A program made the position numbers and the translations under genes. DNA of 64,000 nt from Nelumbo lutea (Eukaryota; Streptophyta; Magnoliopsida; Proteales; Nelumbonaceae): contig JAKGHH010000005.1 in the NCBI GenBank assembly GCA_022828595.1, positions 69,125,655 through 69,189,654 on the forward strand. The letters are read 5' to 3'. Position 1 is the first letter of the stretch. Each line of letters starts with the position of its first letter. The notes beneath the pieces are model-generated. The model ran no database searches. It was not told where the DNA came from and saw nothing but the letters and a program-made list of their open reading frames with translations. Positions 44,942 to 56,933 of the stretch are shown here, one piece after another.

Positions 44942-46137
44942 AAAGTTTGTGATTAGATTCAATACTCACAATAATATGCTTACACTGTTCATAAAATCCC
45001 TTGCAGCCTTTCATTGAAAATATCTCTATACCTGGTAACAAACATTGCGAACACCCTCTTGTGAGGAACCAATTTGATTTCAAAAAATTTATATGCTTTA
45101 CATCAATACATTGGTCAAAAAAGTCAAATTTAATCTAATACCATGCCCTATCCATACGCATAGATTGTAGAATCCAAAAACCCATACTCGTACATTGTAG
45201 AATCCAAAGACTCATACTTGCCACTAAATCCGTACTTCAAACGAAAAAAATCCTGCCTATCCAGTTGTGGCGGATAAATATTGGTTAGGTAGAAATTGCC
45301 ATTCTTAATTAAAGGCCTGACTTAATTATGATTTATAGAAATCTGATTGGTTAACCATCGATTCGGTTGATCGGTTTTTTGTTTTTTATATTTACTATAT
45401 ATTATAAAAAATATATAAATATATAATAAAAAACTAGAAATATATAATATTATATTTTAAATAATAAATATATAATATATATATTGTCGATTAGCCAAAA
45501 CTGAACAAGTGCCTTTGCTTTTTTAATAATACCGAACAAGCCGATTTAGTTAATTGGATTTTCAATTCGGTTTGATCATTTTTTAATAAATGATTTATGA
45601 AAACGACGTCTAACGGAGGGCCCAGGCGAGCGGAGGCTAGAGTGCTGGAGTACTGGCCCACCACCGCCCACGGACCACCAAACAAACGAATATGCGAACC
45701 TACAGCCTAGTCTACACGCCAGGAAGTGATTAGCCTTCTAAATTTGGAATATTTCGAGGGTGTTTTCGTCAATAAATTAAGAAAATTAAGCATGGGCACT
45801 TTGGTCTACAAAATTGATTCTGTTTTGCCTTCGTCCAGTATGCCTTTTCTTTAATAGCCCCTATTTTCATTATGTCATTTCACTCATTTGACGTGGTTAG
45901 TTTGTTTTTTTATTTTTATTTTGGTTTCGTAGTATTTGGTAAATGCTAAATAGTGAGCGTTTTTCTACTTTATAGTTCCCCCTTTGTTTGGCCGTAAGTT
46001 GGTGGTAACCTTCTTCTGCATAAATTATTTTAAATGAAAATTATGATTTACCCTAACTTAAAATTTATTTATTTATTTTTTTGCCCTTTTACTTTTTATA
46101 ATACATTTCGTGTCAGCCCAGCTTGCCAGGTGGAACA

Positions 46138-46206
46138 GTACTGTATTATTGCCGGAAAAGTACATTATTACTTAGTAGTACCGGCATGCTCCATGCCGAA
46201 CAGTAC
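46138..46206. promoter_or_regulatory. Cluster of four GTAC motifs upstream of GRDP
   Basis: GTAC occurs at 46138, 46160, 46178 and 46203, two of them within near-repeated GAACAGTAC. GTAC is the core of copper-response/SPL-binding sites in plants. The cluster lies about 1 kb upstream of the start codon, near the presumed transcription start. Function is inferred only from motif density. Confidence 0.25.
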
Positions 46207-47221
46207 AGTCCACTCCCAACTCCCAAGTCCCACCAGAAGGAAGCCACTAGCTAGAGGCAAATTAATAGAGTGGCCGAAGCTGTGAACTGATCATAGACGG
46301 GAGTTCCTGGCCTTGGCCGACGGCGAAGCATTCACAGTGAATCTTCGGCTCTTTCCATAGAATTCTATGATCATCTCCTCTTTTTCAATGAAATTCTTAT
46401 ATAGGCGTTTGATTATTTCTTGATAATCCTGTTACGTCGTTGGCTCTTCAATTCGAATCAAATACCTGTTTTCTCCCGTTATTTCCCCCAAAGTTGTTAT
46501 TGTAAATAGTTCATAGAAATTGAACGTTGAAGCAGCAACTGTAGCTTCTCGTTGACTTTGGGGTTTCCACTTTCTCAGATTTTAACCCCTTTCATCTACT
46601 CATCTGATTGTTTAAATGGTCGTACGTAGTTTTGTTCATACTCTCATTCTTTGTTCAATTATGTCCAAATAACTATGCCAATATTTTTTGAGGTTCTGTT
46701 TACCTATTATCGATGTTTTGTTCCCGGTTTAATTATGTAAATCCTTGGTCTTAGTTGGATGTTGCATTGTTGATTGACTTGATTTTTTCTTATGTCACTA
46801 TTATTCCATCTGAATTTTGAATGGTAATATCTAATGCCATCTTTGCAATTTGTAGATTGTGAGCAAGATTAATTCTTATTGAAGAATTATTTCTTTTCTC
46901 TTTTGCTATTGTTATCCCATCTTAATCAGATTGGTCGGAAAGAAATGATGATAATAAATGGTATTGATATCTGATATTTCAAAAATTGTTCATCATAGAA
47001 TAAACTATCCTTGTTTTGAGGAACATAATTATTAAGAAAGATCGAAAGAATCCATGGTTAGTATATTGCAAATGTCGATTGAAGTTTTCATTTCATTTCT
47101 TTTCCTTTTTTTTTTTTTTTAAATCTTACTGGATCGTAGAAAACAATTTCCACTTATCTGGATTCATATCCCAGGAGAGTGATATTCTGTATTTGTCACC
47201 TGGTAATTTCCCTTCTTAGAA

Positions 47222-50200
47222 ATGGAGAAGGAACAAGAACTAGAGTGGCTTGAAGCACAGAAGATTGTCATAAGTGAAGACCTCATAGCAGCAGCTAAAC
47301 AACAGCTGCGATTTCTAGCAATGGTTGATAAGAACCGGTGTCTCTATGATGGTCCTGTTCTGTACTATGCTATTTACAGGTATGTAGATTAACAAGTTGT
47401 TTCATCAATACTTTTTGATTCATGGTTTTCATTTGGCATGTATATTGGTACATCATGGACTTAATTTCCTTTTCCTTTCTTTGTGATGTTTTCAAATTGT
47501 TAGGTGTTGGTAATAGGGATGGCAATTTTCGTGTCCCTGTCAGATACCCGGCTTCCCCAACTCAATGGGGTCAGAGATGGAGATTGCCTTGGCGGGGATG
47601 GGGATTGATAGTGATACCCGACCGGGTATGAAGAGTGAATTCACTGCCCCACCCCAAGGGGATCGAGGATGGAGGGTCATTTTTATCCCCAACAGGGATT
47701 GGGGTCGGGGGACATGGAGTATGGTCCCTGTCCCGTTGCCATTCCTAGTTGGTGACAACCACCTTTGACCTTTGGAGATATGCAGTTTGTTTGTGTCCTG
47801 TCTTAAAGTGTTAGGTACAAGTGGAAAAGGCCATTGCCCAATGCTGGTCCCAGCTATATTCAGGGACTTCAGAGGGATGGATTGGGTACAAACCTACCTT
47901 GCAGCATTTTTAGCTTGTACATGGCTGGTCATAGATTGGAGCTCTGTTTTCAGGATTGTTAGCTTGAGATTTTACCCTCACACTAAGCAATTGTCCCTAC
48001 TTAAAGAAAACTATTTAAGTTAAATGCTGGTTTATAAGATCTACTATGGGAAGATGATGCAATCATGTTATAAGGAAGATAGTTCATGCACTACTAACAA
48101 ATTTATAAATTTATAAAGATGTAATATGGGGAATATCAATTGGGCCTTAAAATGTGTCTTAAACAATTTATAATGATGATGGTGACGGTAATTACCACCT
48201 ATTTGTTGATTAGAGAAGCAGACAAGGTTTTATCCCTGTTATTGCACCATTCATGAAACCCTGTAATTGCACCCTGCCTACAAATGTGAAAGAAAAGGAA
48301 GAAAGTTCTTCAGTAGATGCTGACCTCAACTGTTGAACCTTCAATATAAATATTGGTTATTCTCAATCTCTACTGTTGATCACTATTTTGACTTCATTCT
48401 AGGAAGATAGATTATGTGAATACTGCAATTGCAAGTTTGACCCCTATGACTGAATTCTGATATGTAAAAATTCAGGTACAAGGCTTGCTGGCTCCCCTTG
48501 CTTGCAAAGCAAGATGAGTCTTGGATTTCAGAAGGCCCTTTGGTTGTGCCTCTTGATTGTGAATGGATCTGGCACTGTCATAGGCTCAACCCGGTATATC
48601 TTTCAAGTTAAAATTTCCTTTTTTTTTCCTTTTAAAATTTGTGTATAATAAAATTTTCAAATCTGGCTTCATTGGTTTTGTTACTCAGGTCCAGTACAAA
48701 GCAGACTGTGAGGAATTTTATGGGAGGATCCTTGACAATCATAATGTTGTGTCAACCATTCAAGGCGCTTCCACAAAGAAAACTGAAGAAATTTGGAACA
48801 GACTGTATCCTGAAGAGCCATACAAGCTTGACTTGAGCATCTCTTTATCAAAAAATATTGATGAAAAGTTTTCAGAGGCTCTTAGATGCACAAAATATGA
48901 TTTGGTTTCAGCTGTTAAAAGGCAGAGCCCTTTCTTTTACCAGGTAATTATGAGGATTTCATGCCTGTTTATTATACATCCTGATGGACATATTGTATAA
49001 TTAATTTATTATCCTACAGTACTGAAGATTTAAAACAGTTCTATGGTATTATTTGTTAGACTTTACCAAGTACACATATTTCCTTTGCATTTATTTCTGT
49101 GGTAGGCTACATGAGCATGGAGAGAACTTTCTTATGAAGTGCAATTCTAAAAGAGTTCATTCGTATTCTGCAAGAGGGAATGTATGAGATTCCCTCCCAT
49201 TCCAGCACTAACTTTTGCACCTTTGCTACTAAATTAATAAATCTAATTGATTACTGTTGTTGATAAAAAGTGAAATATGAATTTTTTTCCACTAAGTCTG
49301 TCTTTAGATTATGATGGAAATGGAAATGGACAGAAAAGGATTCTTGAATCCAATACCTTTCATGTTCTGTTGTTCAGATCTGAAAAAGGGAAGCAGAATA
49401 TGTGAAGTAGTGGATATTGTGTTGCATTTTTGGTCAGTGCATTATATAATAGAATGAATTGGAGGTAGATGTCTTTACATTATTTGTAGAACTATGGAAT
49501 TCATTCCACTGTTTGACTTCTGCACCTCAATCCAAACGCAATCATAGTTATTTGAAGACCTATACATGATTGTCATGCCATGACAAGCGCTTCAATCTTA
49601 GTCCAATTTTCAAGCCTGATATCTTGTCCAGTTATGTCCAAACATATCCAGGCATCACAGACTTTGATGACTATGAGATAACCTTTAAGTAAGTGAAGTT
49701 TGAAGGATAGGGTTTAAAGTTGATGGATAAATATATGAAAGGAAAATGTTGGGTTTAAAATGTGAATTCAAAAAATTTGAAAGAAGGAAATAAATCATAT
49801 GGGCTATGGGAGCTAGGGTTTCTTAGAAAAAAGAGGAAAGTGGCATAACTTTGTTTTCTTTATCAAATGGTTTGTACCCACATGCATGGAAGGTGGGGTG
49901 CCAACTGATTCAGTTTATAAGGTCCCTGGTTGGTTGTAGCAGAGACTTGGGATCTTGCCATCTTCACCGTGGTTGGGGGCTTATGAGGTTTGGGGGATGG
50001 GATATTCTCCCTTTTGTGTAGCCCCATTGAATGCAACCAAAAAAAACTTCGCCAAACAAATTTTGTCAAAAAGCAACTTGACCTGGGCTTAGTTTAGCAA
50101 TCCCATTGGGAATCTGGTTGGTTGTGAGTGGATATTTTGATCTCTATGTTGACTAACCCAGTTTTAAAAGACTGCTCAGGAATAATTGTTTTAAATGTAC

Positions 50201-53200
50201 TGGTATAGGAGATTGAAAATAGAATCAATAAGTTTATATTGTACAATAGTGTATCAGTTTCTTAATTGGAACAGTTGATGCTGTTATCATGTTTCCAGAG
50301 GCATGGTAGATTTCTTTTCGCTGTTATTTTGTATTCACTGGCTTTACTTGATTCTTATGATCTAATCTCCATTTCCTTTCTGCATAGGTGCTAGACTGGT
50401 CTAACTTATTTTAGTTGTTCAATTCTTTATTGTCTATTTATGTCTGTATATAATTTTTGTGGCAGGTTGCCAGACCAAGTATGAATGACAATCTTTTTCT
50501 TGAGTGTGCTGTGGCGAGATACAAAGGGTTTCTGCATTTGATCAAGAGAAACAGAGAAAGGTCCATCGGACGTTTCTGTGTTCCAACTTATGACATTGAT
50601 CTCATCTGGCATTCTCACCAATTGCATCCTGTTTCTTACTGTAAAGACATGATGGAAGCATTAGGGAAGGTATTAGAGCATGATGACACGGACTCTGACC
50701 AAACCAAAGGGAAGAAGCTGGATATTGGATTTTCTGGAACTACCAAGCAGTGGGAAAACACATTTGGTTCGAGGTACTGGAGAGCAGGGGCAATGCATAG
50801 AGGCACTGCTCCATCTCCTGTCACAGTGATACCTTTCACCTCAAACCTTGTGGACAAGAAGGTAGTTTCACTCAATGAGCATCAGAAAATGACTGAGCTT
50901 CCCAAGACAAAATTTGTGGAGGTAAGCCTGAAACTCTCAGAACTTTTTTTGCAATTACCATTTTCCGTTTGTGCATTTGGTTGTTGGTACATGTTTTCCG
51001 GTGCATTTGAACACCTAACAACTTGAAAATGTAGAAAAAAGGATTAATACATTGATGTCTAGTCCCATTCCTTTTTACTAACTTTTAATGCAATCCCTAG
51101 ACGTTACACTAGTGACACAATATTATGATCCTCTAGTCAAATGGCTTGGATCCAAAGAAGTTCCATTCCAAACAATGGATATCCAAAATAGTTCTTGAAT
51201 TTATTGCCATTCCATTATATAGAAATTATTATTATTTTGAAGAATAACAAATAGAATTATCAGTTCATTTCAGTACCTAAAAGTAACTTGGCATATATTT
51301 CTTTAGATTTCATGGAAATTGATTGCCTCTACAATTAAGAGTGAGATGACAAACCTAGTATTCAGCTCTCTTTATGCTCATTGTATCATAGTTAAGTAAC
51401 AATAGCACGTTCATATTAGAGCAGAAAGCATATGAATTCAACTTTTGAGCAATGATTTTAAAGTTGAACTTCTCCCTTTGGGGTGTTTCCTATCTGTATA
51501 TCAGCTGTCATTTCTATGATAGAAAGAGATTTTAACCAAAGAGCCAAAACCATGCAATTTGAACGTGATTTAAATGAGTTATGGCCAGTCTAAGTTTGTA
51601 ATAAAAGTATATGAAAGGATTTACTCATTTAGAATATCTTGGATGTTATTGAGCAGCTACTGATTTTATTTAATTATAATTTGAACATCTAGAGGATTAT
51701 TTTCTAAGCTAGATCCAAGATAAGAGTTGTTCAAGAAGTAGAGTCAAGGTTCTTTTGTCGGGACCCCACTCTTTTTTAATGAAAAATACATGTATTTAAC
51801 TCCCCAAAAACCAAATTTTGAAAAAAAACATGTTTCCGCACGTATTGAAGTACCGATACGCCTCTGCTCATAGGCGTATCGATACTTTGAACCATGAGTA
51901 GAGTGTGTAGAAACTGTTCAAGATAAGAGTTGTTCAAGAAGTATAGTGCTTCTAAATTTGATTCTTTAGATGTTAAGAAAAAGTCTGGGGATCCATATTT
52001 GTTTTGCAACCATCAGAGCACTGTTCTTTGTAATTGAAAGGGTTGAATTGAATGGGTCTCTGCTTTTCCATTTTCCTCAGGTTTGATGCTTAAGATATTT
52101 CTCTTGGGTGTGACTCCATTGTAGGTTTTGTATTTAGTTTGGTTTGACTGTTTTCTTTATTCAAGAATAGAGGATGGAGGTATGACTCCTTGAGAATCTA
52201 TCAAATAATCTATGTATCTTATATGTATCATCAAGATTCATCAAAAATTCAATTATGAGAAAATTTCCAACTTCTTTTTCAATCTTGCTTGTTTGCCTTT
52301 TGGCTTCTGAACCATGTCTGTAAGAAATTTGGTAATTGGCTGTTATATTTCTTCAATAAAGAATAAAGAGACATAGGAAATTAAGATGGGGATCCAAAAT
52401 CAGTTCGGTAGACTATAGTTTAATAATTAATCACTTGTAGAGGAGCAAACCATTGGGATGCATCTGTCTGAGATATCCCCCCCCCCCAGATGATTTGATA
52501 AACTATTAAGTTCCTCTCTATCTTATTAACTTCAATGATTGGAAAATGTATCTCTTCTTTCAGAAGAAATACCATGAAATAATTAGTTATGCCTGTTCTG
52601 CCAGGGAAATTATTTGGCCTAGGATATTAGCCAACTTGGACCCATTATGTGAAACCTGCCTCCTGTATTGCCATATTATGGCTATGATCAAGGTTCAAAA
52701 TTTCGATATGATACGCCCCATATCAGGCGTATCGTATCATATCTTTTGGGTCCCGATACGCCTGCTTACAGGTGTTTTGGGACCCCACTCTTTTTTTAAT
52801 GAAAAATACATGTATTCAACTTCTCAAAAGCCAAATTTTGAAAAAAAAAACCAAACTAAAAACATGTTTCCGCTATCAAAGTACCGATATGCCTCTGCCA
52901 ATACACAGAGACGTATCGATACATTGAACCATGGCTATGATTATCAATAGTTTATAAGTACCATAATGATGGATCATCCAAATCAACATTAGGATATATT
53001 GCATGTATTCTTGACAGTTTTACTTAACTCTTCTACTTGGATGTTTTTGTTCTTGTTCTCCTTCGATAGCCCCCCATAGAGAAAGGAAAAGAAAAGGGGA
53101 AAATTCAGATTATTGTTTCTTTGTTATGTACCAACTTTATAAAGTTATTACAAGCTAAAAGGGCCAAAGTAGGTACCCTAGTTTAAAATTGAGAATCCTG

Positions 53201-55782
53201 AAAATGTTAACCTTGTACTTTTAATTTAAGATGCCTAGATGCAGATACTGACACAGGCATGGATATGGGAAATTAAGATAACCTAAGATTTTGAACATGG
53301 ATACGGGTATGGGTATCCCATTTAATATGCTCATATCAGCTTCTATATCTAGTTTAAGTTTTGATGCTATAAGGTATACTCTAGAATTAGTGATCTTTGG
53401 TTTCATATCAGGTATATATAATGTCTGATACTGGTAAGCTAGGCATGTCCTAGTAGCTTGGTGTCATAGGTTCTAATTGAGCTGTCCCTAGGATAAAATA
53501 ATGTTGTTCATTGAATTTATGGTTTCCCCCCTTGAAAATGTGGTTTTCTAATTCTTATATATTTGTTTTGTTCTTTCAGGTCCTTTTGGAAATTGTGGGT
53601 ATAAGAAATGTACTATCTGGGCACGATGCAAACCTCTTTATCTCTTTTAGTAAGAAACAGCCAGATTTGTTCTTGAATTCTACGAGAAGGCTCAGTATTT
53701 TGTCTGAATATGGAGAGAAACAAGTTTCTGCTTTTCAGTGTGAACCCACAGGGGAGTTGTTCTTTGAACTTATGTCCCAATCACCTTCTGACATATCAAG
53801 ACCAGCCAAAGTCATGGGGACAACATCCATCTCTTTGCAAGACCTGCTTGGCCCAGCCTATAAACTGTCAATGGAGAAGTGGTTTGAGTTGGCACCTGGT
53901 TCTGGCATTGACTCCAAGCCGATCTATTTGCGTATTGCTATTTCTGTCACTACCCCAGTACTAGCACCACAGGTGCTTAACATGGTCCGATCACGTCCAT
54001 GCTTGATTAATCCTGGTTTCTTCCCACTACCAGGAAGGGTCCAACATGCAAAGAGCTGGACAAGCATTGTGGATGAAACTGGCAACGAGATAATGAGTAT
54101 CCAGATGAGGTGTGCAAAAATGATTTCCTGATTTTCTATTAACAAATGAGATCTTGCAATTCTTTGTAGGTCTGGCATCTTAGTTCTGATAGAATGAGGC
54201 CAGGTAGCTTTAGGTTAATAAGTTGAGGAAACTGAGAGACCAAGAATATAGCCAGTAAATCAGTCTCCCATAGGGCTGAACAGGCTTGGATAGAGCATTT
54301 GTTAAAGTTTGAATGGGCCTGGGCCCAATGCTGGATAAATTCCTCCCAACTTTCACCTGTAGTATGACACTGGAGAAACACAGGTATGGGTCATTGTAGC
54401 GGCCTAAACCATTTGGTTCCAGAAACTTTTAACCTATAATGTCTATTTAGATGCTCACAAATTAAAACACTGGGCCATGATAACCATAGATCATCCAAAT
54501 GGTTTGGTTTTGGCATTTGAGAATCTAAATTATTTGATGAGTCCATCCACCATGCACCACAAGCATACCCCTTACAGTCCATAGGATGGACATGTGGGTT
54601 TCCACTTTCAAAGAGGTACTGGTAAACTCTATCTTTAGTAGGTGAGAAAATCACCCATGTGAAAATAACTAGGCACTGGCACAGTTTGAAGATGTGAAAT
54701 AGATCCTGGAACCTCAGTTTATTGAAAAAAATCTATCTTGATTCTTATAGATCAAGGAAATCATTGCTTACTCTTGTTTTGATGTCATGCATTTATTGGG
54801 CAGTTACTTGATCTAGGAGCAAATTTCCCTTGTTTTTTATTGTTTCAGTAGCTTATAGTACTGCATGGAAATAATCCTTAATGCATTATTATATTCGAGT
54901 CTTGAACATAGTCAGCCTCTAATTTCTAATGAATTACAGGGAAAAAACTGAGGTAGGAACTGAGTGTGTCACAATGAAAGAGGTGATTGGCATAACGGAA
55001 TCTGGTGAAACTCATGCTCTAGCTGAGTTTGTAGAAACAGGGTGGTCTTTGATAGACTCTCATGGCTCCTTTCAGCTTCAAAAGAAACCCAGTGAGGATG
55101 GGCATATTTTTGAGCTTAGAGGTGACCCGATGGTAAGCATCTTCACTATTCTTCCAGATATGATTCTCATATCTCCTTGTTGGTTTACTTATTTAATTTG
55201 ACTTCCCCCAAATGGAAGCAAATTTTCTGAGTTTCTCTGAGAGAATCATATAGATACACATTAATTACCTTTTAGGCTTTTACCATTTCTATGGTGTCTA
55301 CGAAAATTTTATTAGGAAATGCATTGTCCAATTCACAGGGCACCTGTAATGGATACATGCCACACATGCTCATCAAACCTGGAATTTCCATTTCATGGAC
55401 AAACATATTTATATAGTCAAAATTACCACTTGAATTGACTACCATGTAATGTCATACCCCGAAAGTTGTTGCCTTGGACTGTTATTATGGATATCTGGGC
55501 ATGATGATATGAAACTAAAATATAAAAGGTCATGATTTTTTTTGGTAGAAATAAAGGTAATGAATTTTATGCATGAAACTTGCAGCTTCAAATGCTCTGT
55601 TTAGATATTATTTGTGAGTATGATTTAGAATATCACTTAAGGTACTTAAATTGGATTCATACTAGTCATGGAATTTAATTTTATGATTCAAAAGGTGCTT
55701 ACATTGGACTGGTATGGGTGGTGTATAACAATTGGGGTGTATTCAACTATGTCAAATACAAGTCTGACCAACCAATGAAGAA

Positions 55783-55816
<34 letters not shown>

Positions 55817-56673
55817 CACTCTTGAATTCAAAGTTGAAATATGAGTAGTAGACAGTTTGGCCGCTCCCTCCCATTGCTCTAGCTTATGGGAACTTCAGGT
55901 TGTCTCGTCTTTGACTTGCCTAATATTGTTGTCTTTGTGTTTTTCTATTCTTGGTGCAGGTGAAACTTTTCCCCGGTAGAAAGTTGGAATTTGAACCAAG
56001 GAACTGTGAGAGGCACAAGAGTGACTACGACTTCATGACTGTAGTTGAATACACAGCTGAAGATCCATATGGCAAAGCCTTGGCATTGTTCAACTTGAAA
56101 TCTGGGATTCTCAAGGTACATCTACATTTTCTACTATTCTTAGCAGGAAACTCCTCAATTAACGCACTCCCCACTTAAACCTTCATGCAGGTCAACAAGG
56201 AATGGTTCGTGTTGCCTGGGATAACATTGGCTTTTATACTCTCTGACACTATGAGAAAAGAGGGATACAGTAGTTTCATTGCCAACGGAGATAACATAAA
56301 GGAGATGGCCTGTTTAAGTGAGGATGCTGAGAATCGTGATATGACTGAAAAGGTGGGTGCTAGCAATGAAAACTGTGTTAAAGGAGAGTGCGAACGTTTA
56401 GTAAAGAGTGGCGCATGTGGTGGAGGATGTGGCAGTGGATGCGGAGGTGGGTGTGGACACATGATAAACAGTAGTGCCTGTGGGGGATGTGGTGGCGGAT
56501 GCGGTGGTGGGTGTGGTGGCGGGTGTGGGAACGCGGTGAAAAGTGGTGGTTGCGGAGGATGTGGCGCCGGATGCGGTGGTGGGTGTGGGAACGCGGTAAA
56601 AAGCGGCGGCTGTGGAGGATGTGGCGCCGGATGTGGTGGTAATTGCGGCAATAGCTTGCCTCATAATGCTTAG
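47222..56673 (+). CDS. GRDP: Glycine-rich domain-containing protein (GRDP, DUF1399)
   Basis: Member of the plant GRDP1/GRDP2 family, linked in Arabidopsis to ABA/osmotic stress, growth and auxin responses; biochemical activity is not established. Coding exons: 47222-47379, 48476-48593, 48689-48943, 50466-50921, 53580-54109, 54940-55132, 55960-56115, 56191-56673. All are GT-AG and join in frame to 782 residues. The ATG lies 2 nt inside an exon that follows an acceptor (TTCTTAG), so a 5'-UTR intron is likely. The DUF1399 part has two related motifs, WIWHCHRLNP (83-92) and LIWHSHQLHP (223-232). A central C2-like region (VLLEIVGIRN, from 330) follows. The C terminus is a Gly/Cys-rich tail (about 698-779) with a duplicated 20-residue unit. 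No disabling change seen. I cannot decide between the two paralogues. Confidence 0.93.
47514..47747. mobile_element. hAT-like MITE in GRDP intron 1
   Basis: Begins TAGGGATGGCAATTTTCGTG and ends CCCGTTGCCATTCCTA, its inverted terminus. The interior is GC-richer than the intron, with GGGGAT/ATCCCC runs. The flanks GTTGGTAA and GTTGGTGA form an 8-bp duplication with one mismatch. The short open frames across it on both strands are by-products. Confidence 0.82.
49905..50050 (+). repeat. SINE-like repeat, copy 1, in GRDP intron 3
   Basis: Aligns by eye over its length with 56765-56890. Both contain GGTTGTAGC(A/G)GAGA(C/G)TTGGG, a shared GGTTNGTTGGGG / GGTTGGGGG segment, GGATGGGA, TTGTGTAGCC and a terminal A-rich CCAAAA. 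The TAGCNGAGNNTTGGG box resembles a pol III A box, so a tRNA-derived SINE is likely but not proven. Confidence 0.5.
51745..51896. mobile_element. hAT-like MITE, AAGGTTCAA family, copy 2, in GRDP intron 4
   Basis: Starts CAAGGTTCTTTTGTCGGGAC and ends CGATACTTTGAACCATG. AGTAGAGT flanks it exactly on both sides (51737-51744 and 51897-51904). The middle, from GGGACCCCACTCTTTTTTAA to CATGTTTCCGC, matches copy 3 closely, but this copy lacks about 90 bp at its left side. Confidence 0.82.
52689..52933. mobile_element. hAT-like MITE, AAGGTTCAA family, copy 3, in GRDP intron 4
   Basis: Starts CAAGGTTCAAAATTTCGATA and ends GTATCGATACATTGAACCATG. GCTATGAT flanks it exactly (52681-52688 and 52934-52941). 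Subterminal GATACGCC / GGCGTATC units form further hairpins. It is the fullest copy of the family in this window. Confidence 0.85.
54139..54660 (-). other. Antisense open-frame stretch in GRDP intron 5, unidentified
   Basis: Two adjacent minus-strand frames of 80 and 87 codons cover most of this intron. One includes FESGNPHVHPMDCKGYACGAWW. The amino-acid composition looks protein-like, but I recognise no family; it may be a fragment of a transposon or captured gene. Not called as a gene. Confidence 0.25.
55786..55815. repeat. (AG)15 microsatellite in GRDP intron 6
   Basis: A 30-bp AG dinucleotide tract. Confidence 0.97.
56521..56640 (+). repeat. Two tandem 60-bp units in the GRDP Gly/Cys tail
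   Basis: 56521-56580 and 56581-56640 encode the same 20-residue Gly/Cys/Asn-Ala-Val-Lys-Ser-containing unit with a few synonymous changes. The preceding codons are a looser version of the same pattern. This indicates recent in-frame expansion of the tail. Confidence 0.9.
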
Positions 56674-56764
56674 AATTAATGGCAGCGACATGAGCCTATG
56701 CATCGTGGCCGTGGGTCGTATAATACTTTGATTATGCTGTTTGTACTATCAATTAGCTTAATGC

Positions 56765-56890
56765 TTGGCCCGGTTGTAGCGGAGAGTTGGGATCAAATCC
56801 CGCTATCACCAAGGTTAGTTGGGGAGGTTATGGTTATGGATGGGAGACGGGCTACTCCCCGTTGTGTAGCCTCATGAACCAAAATAAATA
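56765..56890 (+). repeat. SINE-like repeat, copy 2, downstream of GRDP
   Basis: Counterpart of 49905-50050. It contains GGTTGTAGCGGAGAGTTGGG, ATCAAATCCC (B-box-like), GGGCTACTCCCCGTTGTGTA and a CCAAAATAAATAAATAAAT tail. It lies within the likely 3' UTR of GRDP and may supply its 3' end sequence. Confidence 0.5.
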
Positions 56891-56900
56891 AATAAATTTG

Positions 56901-56933
<33 letters not shown>

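Larger units (their letters stand above)
43655..46999. other. Intergenic region upstream of GRDP
   Basis: AT-rich with one hAT-like element (44694-44941). Around 43790-44045, GAATTGGAATT/CCAATTC-type inverted motifs suggest another decayed MITE. From about 45600 the sequence becomes less AT-rich, and 46100-46400 is the likely promoter and first non-coding exon of GRDP. No coding gene seen. Confidence 0.55.

Noticed and set aside
56175..56703. Minus-strand Pro/His-rich frames opposite the GRDP tail
   Set aside because: They are shadows of the Gly/Cys codons of GRDP exon 8.
56755..56890. A tRNA gene at the A-box/B-box-like motifs
   Set aside because: The A-like and B-like boxes are almost adjacent and no cloverleaf can be drawn; a SINE-like repeat explains the sequence better.
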